Below are positions 45,361 to 54,500 of a stretch of DNA of 64,000 nt, one piece after another. Positions within the stretch are counted from its first letter, which is position 1; every line of letters begins with the position of its first letter. The notes beneath the pieces were generated by a model that saw only the letters and a program-made list of their open reading frames with translations, was not told the DNA's origin and made no database searches. Both the position numbers and the translations under genes were made by a program. The stretch is from Methanolobus tindarius DSM 2278 (lineage in GTDB: Archaea; Halobacteriota; Methanosarcinia; Methanosarcinales; Methanosarcinaceae): NCBI RefSeq assembly GCF_000504205.1, contig NZ_AZAJ01000001.1:2516879-2580878 (forward strand), in the 5' to 3' direction.

Positions 45361-48300
45361 ATGCAAAAAGAAAGAATAGTGACATTGTTCATAAGTATAT
45401 TGTTGTTACTATCGCTAACAACAACAGTATCGGCGGAAGAAAATGACTATTATCTGGTTGCTAATACTACCAGTGATGCAGATGGTAATTTTGTATTTGA
45501 GGATATTCCTAATGGCGAATATTTACTATACGCTGTTAATTACTCTTCTGGTAGAAATAATAGTTGGTATTGGTACAATGCTGCAGTTGATCTAAGTGTC
45601 AATAGTTCTGATCTAAGCGGTCTTGAAATAGAACTAAGCAAAGAATCAGGCATCGATGAAAATGAAGTACTGGCGTATCTTGATAAATCAGCAATTGAAG
45701 GGACAACGTACAGTCCCGGAATGAATGGGAAAATCAACTATAAATCAAGCACTTTAGTTCTTGTTGACAAAATAACAGATGAGGTGGTGACTAACACCAC
45801 TTCAGATAGTAATGGCAATTTTACTTTTGTTAATATTCCTAACGGTGATTACCTGCTATACGCCGTGAATTACTCTTCTGGTAAAAACAATAGCTTTTAT
45901 TGGTATAATGCTGCAGTAGATCTAAGTGTCAATAGTTCTGATCTAAGCGGTCTTGAAATAGAACTAAGCAAAGAATCAGGCATCGATGAAAATGAAGTAC
46001 TGGCGTATCTTGATAAATCAGCAATTGAAGGGACAACGTACAGTCCCGGAATGAATGGGAAAATCAACTATAAATCAAGCACTTTAGTTCTTGTTGACAA
46101 AATAACAGATGAGGTGGTGACTAACACCACTTCAGATAGTAATGGCAATTTTACTTTTGTTAATATTCCTAACGGTGATTACCTGCTATACGCCGTGAAT
46201 TACTCTTCTGGTAAAAACAATAGCTTTTATTGGTATAATGCTGCAGTTGATCTAAGTGTCAACAGTTCTGATTTAAGTGGTCTTGAAATAGAATTAAGCA
46301 AAGAATCAGGTATCGATGAAAAAGAAGTATTGGCGTATCTTGATAGATCAGCAATTGAAGGGATAACGTACAGTCCCGGAATGAACGGAAAAATCAACTA
46401 CAAATCAAGCACTTTAATCTTATTAAAACAAAAAGTGGTTTCAGAAACAAGCAATGCTCCACATCTGAATGTCTCTATCATAACAGGATACTCTTCATAC
46501 AAGACACAACTTGCAAATTTTAAACAGCGAATTAATTCTGATTCGAGTCTTAACATCACAGCGAGCTATTATATTACTGATGACCTGCCTGAAAATATAG
46601 ATTTCAACAATACAGATATTATTTATATAAAGATGGTTACACAGACAGCTTCTGAACTAGAAGAGCAGGTCCAATTTGCTATTGACAATGGAGCATTAGT
46701 TATAGGACAGAATACTGAGCTACCTGAAAGTGATTATTCCCTTCCTTCAGACTATAATACGACTGATAAATTCAAAGAATTCCTTGGTTCATACTGGTCA
46801 GGGACTTCCATAAATGATACTAACCTTGATAACCTCATATTTTATCTTGCAAAAGAATATTATGATCGTGATGACCTCGCAGTTGAAGAACCTGAAGAAC
46901 TAGAAAAAGCCATTTATCATCCTGCAATAACGGACAGCGCTTTTGAATACATGATAAGTGATGCTGAAGAATACTTTAGTTGGTATTCAAATAGAACGGA
47001 CGGACATGCTTTCGACGCAGATGCCCCTACAATAGGTATAACGTTCTATTCCACATATTATCCTACAAATATCGATCCTGTTGATAGTCTTATAGAAAGC
47101 TTTGAGGCTAAGGGAGCAAATGTAATAGCCTGCTACGGTGACACTGATGTGCCTATTGATTCCTATCTTAACTACAATGAAGAAACAAAAGTAGATGCTG
47201 TAGTTTCATTCCATTATCGTGGAAATTACTTTGACCTTGAGGAACTCGATGTACCTGTTATAAATGCCGTCCTCAACCCAAGTATGAATGCTTCTGAATG
47301 GGTAAATTCAAGCACACCACTAGATACTGATAAAATGAATCGTATCTACAGGCCTGAAGGTGAAGGCGTCATTGATCCTATCATGATTGGTGCTCAAGAA
47401 GTCATACAGGTTGACAACAGTACTACAACAGCATATGTTGCAGTTGATCAACAGATAGACTGGATTACAGATCGTGCTATAGCACAGGCAAACCTTGGAC
47501 TGGAGGATGAATCTGATAAGAAGGTTGTAATTATCTACTACAATCATGGCGGTGGAAAAGACAATATCGGAGCATCATATCTTGAGGTTATGCCAAGTAT
47601 TGTGAATCTGCTTGAAGGAATGGCAGACGAAGGATACGATATTAACAGCAGTGCTATTCCCAACAAAACCGAACTTGTAGACCTAATAACTTACCAGGGA
47701 AGAAATGTAGGTACATGGGCACCGGGAGAACTTGAAGCACTTGTAGAAACCGGAGAGGTTGAACTCATTCCTGAAAGCACATATCTTTCATGGTTCAATG
47801 AGCTTCCAGAGGATATGCAGGAGGAAGTTACCGAAACATGGGGAGAAGCACCCGGGGAAATAATGGTCTACACCGATGAAAATGGTGACAAGTTCATTGT
47901 TATCCCGAAGATAAATATAAGCGATAATGTAATTCTTGCACCACAACCTACCAGAGGATGGTTGCAGGATGACGAAATACTTTATCACGACAGGGACCTT
48001 GCTCCACATCATCAGTACATTGCATTCTACCTGTGGTTGCAGAATGAATTCGATGCAGATGTAATGGTTAACATGGGAAGACATGGAACTGTTGAATGGC
48101 TTCCTGGAAAAGAATTTGGTCTACTGAGTGATGAATGGCCTGCACTTATGAACGGTGACATACCTGTAATTTATCCTTATGTCATGGACGGACTGGGAGA
48201 AGGAATACAGGCAAAACGCAGAGGCAATGCAGTAATAATTGATCACCTTATACCTTCAGTAATATCTGCAGGTCTTTATGGTGATTATGCGACACTTAGC

Positions 48301-50601
48301 AGTGAAATTACATCATATCAGACATCTGTGTCAGAAGAAGAGTACAAGCAGGCGCAGTTCTATGACATTGTAAATCTCACAATTGAGCTTGGACTTGATG
48401 ATCAGGTAAATATGAGTCTGGCAGCAAGCAATACAACAATTGATGATTTCCTTGAAGAAGTAGATGATGTACTTACAGAACTTAAGAACCTGTCTATGCC
48501 ATATGGACTGCATGTACTTGGTGAACCACCTGAAGGGGATGAACTTGTAGGAATGGTCAATTCCATGCTAGGGGATGATTATTCAGAACTTGTAGAAACG
48601 TACAATGCATCTGATAATGCATCAGCTGACCTGTTAACCCTTGTATTACTCGAAAACATGTCCACAACAGATGCTCAGCTTCAGATACTTGGAAATTCCA
48701 CAGCTGAAATTGATGAAGAGTTGAACTCATCAATTGACTACGCAGAATTACTTGGGGAATCTGACAATGAAGTTCAACAGGTTCTGAATGCAATGGATGG
48801 TGAATATATCAAAGGAAATCTTGGTGGAGATCCTATACAAAAACCAGAGACACTACCATCAGGACGGAATTTCTATTCCTTTGATGAAGACCTTATACCT
48901 TCAGAAAAAGCATGGGACAATGCTGTAGATCTTATAGACAAATGGCTTGCAGAATACTATGCTGAAAACGGAGAGTACCCAACAAAAGTAGGATATATAC
49001 TCTGGGCTGGTGAAACCACACGTCATGAAGGAGTAATGGAATCCCAGATACTTTATCTGATGGGTATTAAACCTGTGTGGGATGATGGAGAAGTTATAAA
49101 CGTCACTGCAATAAATTCTTCTGATCTGGGAAGACCACGTATTGATGTGTTTGTCCAGATATCAGGTCTTTACAGAGATACCTTCCCTGGAAAGATTGAC
49201 CTTCTTGATCGTGCTGTGAGGCGTGCTTATGAGCAGGAAGAAACTGCAGATTGTCCAAACTATGTTAAACAAAGCACTGATGAACTAAAACTGATTTTCG
49301 ATGAATCTATAGAAAATGAGACACTATCTCTTGATGTTGCCCAGTTCAGGATATTTGGCCCTGCACCAGGTGCATACGGAACTGGAATGGCAAATGCTGT
49401 TGATTCCAGTGACACATGGGAAAATACATCTGAACTTGCAGAGCTCTACATAAACAAGATGTGCTACATATATGGAGAAAATATCTGGGGTCAGACGATT
49501 TCAGAATATGTATTGCAACAGACCGGTCGAACAGTTGAAATTAATGATACAGCTGTCTTTGAGAACAATCTAAATGGAACCCAGGTTATTTTCCATAGCA
49601 GAAGTTCCAATGCATATGGCTCTCTCGACATCGATGATTTCTATCAGTACATGGGAGGATTATACAATGCCATATCGTATATATCAGGTGACGCACCGGA
49701 AATGTACGTTGTAAATCTTCAGGATCTAAGTGATCCAGAGATTCAGACACTTCAGACATATATTGAAAATGAACTCTATGCAAGGTACCTGAATCCATCA
49801 TGGATAGCAGGAATGCAGTTAAGTGGCTTTGAAGGAGCAGCCGAGATTTCAAATTTCATTGATAATTTATACGGATCGGCTGTATTCTTTGGAGATGATG
49901 TTATCAGTAATGATGTCTGGAATAAAATATACGACACTTACATTGGTAATTCAGAAATGATGGCATGGTTAAAGGAAAGTAGTCCTTATGCTGCACAGTC
50001 CATAGGAGCAAGATTATTGCAATCTGATGATATGGGCTTATGGGATGCTTCTGATGACCAGTTATCACAGCTTGTCACGGACTATATGGAATCTGTTGTT
50101 GAATCTGGTTCTCCTGCATGTTGTCATCATACATGTGGTAATCTTCTGAATCAGGAAAACATTTTGGCTCTGGCAGAACTCTATGACGTATCAGATGAAA
50201 TCATTCAACAATACAACAATATAATGTTTGAAGCTACTAGCTTGTCAATATATTCATCCAGTACAGAAACGTCAGAAGTGAGCACTGATCCTGAGCTGCA
50301 CATGGAAGACAGGCATTCTGGAAATTCACTCACCAGATCTATGGCAGCATCTTCCAGATCAAATCAGTCATCTACAACAAAGACGGGTATGGGAGAAAAT
50401 ACCAATATAAATCCTGAAAATACTCAAAAATCAACAACCGATGATTATGTAGAAGGATATGAGATGGTAAAAGATGAGATATCTAATGAGCCACTTGCAA
50501 GTTCCTATGCAATTTCAGGGTCTGACATAGCTGCAATGGGATTTGTAGTGTTTTTACTGGGTGCGATCTATATTGGATTCTGGAAGAGGAGAAAATTCTA
50601 A
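45361..50601 (+). CDS. cobN: Secreted, membrane-anchored CobN-family chelatase subunit
   Basis: 1746 residues. Signal peptide (1-25, TVSAEEN). Residues about 34-356 hold three copies of a 110-residue CarboxypepD-regulatory/Cna-B-like beta repeat; the first is truncated at its start. From about 370 to 1610 is a full CobN/BchH large subunit: SFHYRGNYFDLEELDVPVINAVLNPSM, VNMGRHGTVEWLPGKEFGLLSDEWP (about 902), YILWAGETTRHEGV, LGRPRIDVFVQISGLYRDTFPG (about 1256) and ACCHHTCGNLL (about 1585). A Thr/Ser/Asn tail contains YVEGYEMVKDE before the final transmembrane helix and RRKF. CobN normally inserts cobalt into a corrin in the cytoplasm with two AAA+ partners; here it is exported, and no partners are in the window, so the true substrate is open. 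Energised by the ExbB-like pair is my inference. Confidence 0.9.
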   Translation: MQKERIVTLFISILLLLSLTTTVSAEENDYYLVANTTSDADGNFVFEDIPNGEYLLYAVNYSSGRNNSWYWYNAAVDLSVNSSDLSGLEIELSKESGIDENEVLAYLDKSAIEGTTYSPGMNGKINYKSSTLVLVDKITDEVVTNTTSDSNGNFTFVNIPNGDYLLYAVNYSSGKNNSFYWYNAAVDLSVNSSDLSGLEIELSKESGIDENEVLAYLDKSAIEGTTYSPGMNGKINYKSSTLVLVDKITDEVVTNTTSDSNGNFTFVNIPNGDYLLYAVNYSSGKNNSFYWYNAAVDLSVNSSDLSGLEIELSKESGIDEKEVLAYLDRSAIEGITYSPGMNGKINYKSSTLILLKQKVVSETSNAPHLNVSIITGYSSYKTQLANFKQRINSDSSLNITASYYITDDLPENIDFNNTDIIYIKMVTQTASELEEQVQFAIDNGALVIGQNTELPESDYSLPSDYNTTDKFKEFLGSYWSGTSINDTNLDNLIFYLAKEYYDRDDLAVEEPEELEKAIYHPAITDSAFEYMISDAEEYFSWYSNRTDGHAFDADAPTIGITFYSTYYPTNIDPVDSLIESFEAKGANVIACYGDTDVPIDSYLNYNEETKVDAVVSFHYRGNYFDLEELDVPVINAVLNPSMNASEWVNSSTPLDTDKMNRIYRPEGEGVIDPIMIGAQEVIQVDNSTTTAYVAVDQQIDWITDRAIAQANLGLEDESDKKVVIIYYNHGGGKDNIGASYLEVMPSIVNLLEGMADEGYDINSSAIPNKTELVDLITYQGRNVGTWAPGELEALVETGEVELIPESTYLSWFNELPEDMQEEVTETWGEAPGEIMVYTDENGDKFIVIPKINISDNVILAPQPTRGWLQDDEILYHDRDLAPHHQYIAFYLWLQNEFDADVMVNMGRHGTVEWLPGKEFGLLSDEWPALMNGDIPVIYPYVMDGLGEGIQAKRRGNAVIIDHLIPSVISAGLYGDYATLSSEITSYQTSVSEEEYKQAQFYDIVNLTIELGLDDQVNMSLAASNTTIDDFLEEVDDVLTELKNLSMPYGLHVLGEPPEGDELVGMVNSMLGDDYSELVETYNASDNASADLLTLVLLENMSTTDAQLQILGNSTAEIDEELNSSIDYAELLGESDNEVQQVLNAMDGEYIKGNLGGDPIQKPETLPSGRNFYSFDEDLIPSEKAWDNAVDLIDKWLAEYYAENGEYPTKVGYILWAGETTRHEGVMESQILYLMGIKPVWDDGEVINVTAINSSDLGRPRIDVFVQISGLYRDTFPGKIDLLDRAVRRAYEQEETADCPNYVKQSTDELKLIFDESIENETLSLDVAQFRIFGPAPGAYGTGMANAVDSSDTWENTSELAELYINKMCYIYGENIWGQTISEYVLQQTGRTVEINDTAVFENNLNGTQVIFHSRSSNAYGSLDIDDFYQYMGGLYNAISYISGDAPEMYVVNLQDLSDPEIQTLQTYIENELYARYLNPSWIAGMQLSGFEGAAEISNFIDNLYGSAVFFGDDVISNDVWNKIYDTYIGNSEMMAWLKESSPYAAQSIGARLLQSDDMGLWDASDDQLSQLVTDYMESVVESGSPACCHHTCGNLLNQENILALAELYDVSDEIIQQYNNIMFEATSLSIYSSSTETSEVSTDPELHMEDRHSGNSLTRSMAASSRSNQSSTTKTGMGENTNINPENTQKSTTDDYVEGYEMVKDEISNEPLASSYAISGSDIAAMGFVVFLLGAIYIGFWKRRKF
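45461..46430 (+). repeat. Three tandem 330-bp repeats in the CobN gene
   Basis: Period exactly 330 bp (110 codons), units about 45461-45790, 45791-46120 and 46121-46430. For example TACTCTTCTGGT recurs at 45541, 45871 and 46201. From about 45590 to 46250 units are almost base-identical between neighbours; the first unit diverges at its start and the last at its end, the pattern of recent in-frame duplication or gene conversion. Confidence 0.95.
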
Positions 50602-50610
50602 AGAACTTTT

Positions 50611-50648
50611 TGGCGCTTTTAAATAAGCGCCATTTTCATTTTTACACA
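50611..50648 (+). terminator. Stem-loop terminator after CobN
   Basis: TGGCGCTT (50611-50618) and AAGCGCCA (50625-50632) form a perfect 8-bp stem with a six-base loop, followed by TTTTCATTTTTAC. It separates CobN from the small gene downstream. Confidence 0.7.
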
Positions 50649-50724
50649 TTATATTTTGGATATCTATCGCATTTGAAACGCTTGCAAGTATCAATTCTTT
50701 TCACAGTCATAAAATAAGATTAGG

Positions 50725-50767
50725 CAGTACTTGTAAAAACTTCTGCGTAGCTGCTAAGCAAGTTCTG
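50725..50767 (+). promoter_or_regulatory. Inverted repeat in the leader of the 119-residue protein
   Basis: CAGTACTTG (50725-50733) and CAAGTTCTG (50759-50767) pair at 8 of 9 positions with a 25-base loop, ending 29 bases before the ATG at 50797. Arm length, loop size and placement resemble the CobN leader structure at 45300-45340. Confidence 0.4.
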
Positions 50768-50796
50768 AAGAGTTCTACACATCACCGGGTGTTAAT

Positions 50797-51156
50797 ATGC
50801 AATATACAAAAATAATTTCATTGATTTTATTTGTATTTTGTTTGTTAGTGTTAACCAACATTACTACCATGTGTATGGCAGATGTAAATTCAACTAACAG
50901 CAGCAATACTTCATTGAATATCACAGAAACATCTGGAAAGAACCTATCAGTACAGAAATTTGCATCCGGTAATTATGTTAAAGGATATGACATGGAACAT
51001 GAGCAGTCTCCACCGATTCCGGACTCTGAAAACATTGGTATTTCAATATTTGAGCTGGCAGTAGCTTTGATTGTTATTGGAGGCATAGGGACTTTTTATG
51101 TCGTTGCATTGTTAATTGTATTTGCAGTGATTCTGAAGTCTGCAAAGAAAAAGTAA
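50797..51156 (+). CDS. Small secreted membrane protein with a tail motif like the CobN protein
   Basis: 119 residues. Signal peptide or first helix (1-28, LILFVFCLLVLTNITTMCMADV), an Asn/Ser/Thr-rich stretch, the motif NYVKGYDMEHEQ, then a C-terminal helix (ISIFELAVALIVIGGIGTFYVVALLIVFAVIL) and KSAKKK. The motif closely parallels DYVEGYEMVKDE just before the CobN anchor, so this is a CobN-like protein without the catalytic body, perhaps a docking or regulatory partner. No family is recognised. GGGTG lies 8 bases before the ATG. Confidence 0.7.
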   Translation: MQYTKIISLILFVFCLLVLTNITTMCMADVNSTNSSNTSLNITETSGKNLSVQKFASGNYVKGYDMEHEQSPPIPDSENIGISIFELAVALIVIGGIGTFYVVALLIVFAVILKSAKKK

Positions 51157-51508
51157 AACAGAATATTTGATTTTGTGTTCGTTATAATTTGAAGGCTCTC
51201 TAGAAATTCTCAAAATTCAAGCGATTATGCTAGTCTATAAAACTTATAGCTGTTCCCCATAATAGTGATTATTTTTGATGAACTTTAGCTACAGATAGTG
51301 ATTTCAATAGTTTTTCTACAAAGCCAAAACTCAGTTAAACCACATGATGTTAAAGAGATTCTTGTAATCATAATACCTAAATAAAATATGAAATCGTTAT
51401 TCTGCAGACCATTAAATAATAAAATTAAAACAGAACAATTAGCTATAACCTTCTCAAACAGATCCTGCTAATTGTTCAAATGGAATTACTAATACGTTAA
51501 GTTTAAAC
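51157..51508. other. Gap between convergent genes, with a terminator-like inverted repeat
   Basis: No gene seen. A perfect 11-bp inverted repeat, GAACAATTAGC (51433-51443) and GCTAATTGTTC (51467-51477), with a 23-base loop lies just past the stop of the minus-strand giant gene; read on that strand it is followed by a U-rich run (TTTTAATTTTATTATTTAA), consistent with transcription termination. Confidence 0.5.
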
Positions 51509-54500
51509 TTAAGATTCATCCCAGTCATGGCATGAAACACAGCTAGTGTATTCAGGTTCAACAACTGAAATATAATACTGCTTTGTCTTTAAATTATAAC
51601 CATATTGATTTGAAACGTTTAGCTGAACATTATAATCCCTATTTCCTACATACGTATGCGTTGGGTTTTGTTCAGTCGATGTACTGCCATCCCCAAAATT
51701 CCAGTTCCAACTGTTGGCACCGGTAGATACATCGGTGAACTGAACAGTCAACGGAGAAACTCCATACGTAACATCCGATACAAAATTTGCAATTGGTTCT
51801 AGACAATTAGAGATTACATAAACGCTATAATCATCGTATGTGAATTCATATCCACTATTCAATTGTGGACTTTCCATAAAAAAAGTTCTATGATCATCAT
51901 TTAATGGATTATTATAATACCAATCCCATAGTGTAGGTTCACTTTCACCATATTTCCAATGTTTATAATATGCAGTATTATCCTCTTGATAATATTTGAA
52001 CCAATACCAATTTCCTGATTCAGACTTATAATCATATTTTGTGATATTGCAGCTTTCTTCTTCATACCAATAGCATACTCTGTTATTCAGAGCATCATAT
52101 AATATAGATGCTCCAACATCCCCGCTAGGAGATATATAATATGGAGCACGTAAATTAATAATACCATTTGGATCTGTACATCTCATACGATATTGAACTA
52201 TTATGTTACCAGAGGGAATTATTTCTGATTTCGGGTATATCCATACACTTCTGTTATCAGTAATGTGTAAAGACCCTCCGTTCTCAGTAAGGTTTCCACC
52301 AGAGGTCCAATATCCAAGACCGCCATCATTAAATCTGTCAGTGAATACTCTTGTGTATGTTATATTAGGTGAAAAAGAAGTTATTGAAATGTCATCTATT
52401 CCACATCCATTTACACCTACATTTCTTGCATAAACTTCAAAATACTCACCGTCAACAGATGGATCACATATTCCTTCCCAATCCCAATCAATAGGTTCAC
52501 TTGTACCATCTTTCCAAATCTTGAACTTAATGTATCCAGCATCGTGGTATTGCAACTTGATGTGATACCAAGCTCCAATTTCAGACTGGAAATCATATTT
52601 TGTATCAATATGGAGTATGTTCCATTCATTTCTTTCAGTTGTCCATTCTTCAACTGATAACTTATTACTATCATCTGTAAACAATTTTATAGCTATACTA
52701 TTGTCATCCCAGTCTTTTTGAATTGGAAACACCCATAATTCACCAGGGTCATTATTTTTCACCTTAAAATTAATTTCTTTATTTCCATAAATACCTCCAT
52801 TGCTAACTGAAATCTCAGAATAATCTACATTTGATGACAAGTAATAGGAGCTTGCAGACCATGTTCCATCAGCCCACCATGCATTATAGTTCCCATCACT
52901 GAAATCTTCAGTAAAAGAATCAATTGGTACAACATGAATGTAATCTGACTTTGTTTCAGTATAATATCCTTTCTCAGTTAGTATATTCAATTGTACTGTG
53001 TATAGTCCACCCTCATTATATGCATGAATTGGATTTTGTTCAGTTGAAGTGGAGCCATCACCGAAGTTCCATTGCCATGTGCTGGGATTGTTATTTGAAT
53101 CATCATAAAATGTAATATTTTGTCCGACATAGACAGTTTGGGCATTAGTATGGAAATCAGTTACTTGTGAACTATATGCATGAATATAATCTTCCTTTGT
53201 CTCGATAAAGTAGCTTGTAGCATTTGATACATTCACTTCTACATTATATGTCCCAGCATTGGAATAAGTATGTATAGGGTTTTGCTCCGTAGAAGTGTTT
53301 CCATCACCGAAATTCCAGTACCAAGAATCTGCATATCCTGAATTTTCGTAAAAATGAACTGAAAGGGGAACTTCTCCTTCAGTAACATTTGAAGTAAAAG
53401 ACATTGTGTTATTATAAACTTCGATTATCCATGATGTATTACTAGTGCTTTGTTCATCTTTTAAATTTAAAGTAACTTTATGAAGACCTGGATTTAAGAA
53501 CACATATTCTACAACATTTCCATACTTGCTTTTATTGGTATCATCATCAATAATCCACTCATACTGAACTGTTTTCTCAAATGTACCACTTATAATAGTA
53601 CTGTTATTGGCATCGAAAACTATAGGATTACCGACTTCAGGATTTAATGTATTTTCCCAGTCGTAAGTAAACTTTGGAATTAAAGTATTAGATGTTAATT
53701 CAATACTGTCCTTAATTCCTGTGTACCTTTCTGTATCCACTGAATAAACAGTGTATATTGATCCATAATTTGCGCTTGTAACATAGTATGTTTGTGAAGT
53801 ATTATTTAGGAGCACATTATCGCGATATATATAATATTCATCTATATCGTAATCTCCATTTACGCCAATCCACGATAGTTCAATATTGTCATCATCCATC
53901 TCACGAATTGATAAATTTGTAATTGAAACTGGTTTTACATTTCTTATTCTGATTTCTGGCGTTGAGGCAATATTGTTTGAAGTATCAGTTGCGTATATTT
54001 TTATTGTGTGATTACCATAGGATTCATCTAGACTTGCCAATAATAAACCACTATATATACTATATGTGAAATTTTGTTCTTGTCCATCTACAATTAACTT
54101 TATAGACGAGTTATTGACACCAGATCCTTCATCATTTATTGACACATTTACTGTAATGTTTCCAATATAAATATCAGAGTAATCCCATTCAATGATAGGT
54201 TTCTTATTGTCATAACCAATTCCGTAAGTTCCTAGTTCTGAAGACAGATTTGTTGATACAATCTGCAAAGATTTATCAATACTTGAATTATGGGGCACCC
54301 ATGAATCTTTTTCATCATTCCATTCGTAAATTGACAGTTTTGATTCGTCAATTATTGATTTCATAACAGTTTGAGGATAACCATTTCTATCATCTATCCA
54401 AGCAATATAATCTCCTCCGAGGACAGGTGATGATTGATTAAATGAATTGTTACAAATCACAATTTCTTCATTTGAATTCAAGTCATACATGTATATATCT

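Noticed and set aside
45461-46430. CRISPR-like array
   Set aside because: Repeats are 330 bp, contiguous and in frame, part of a protein gene.
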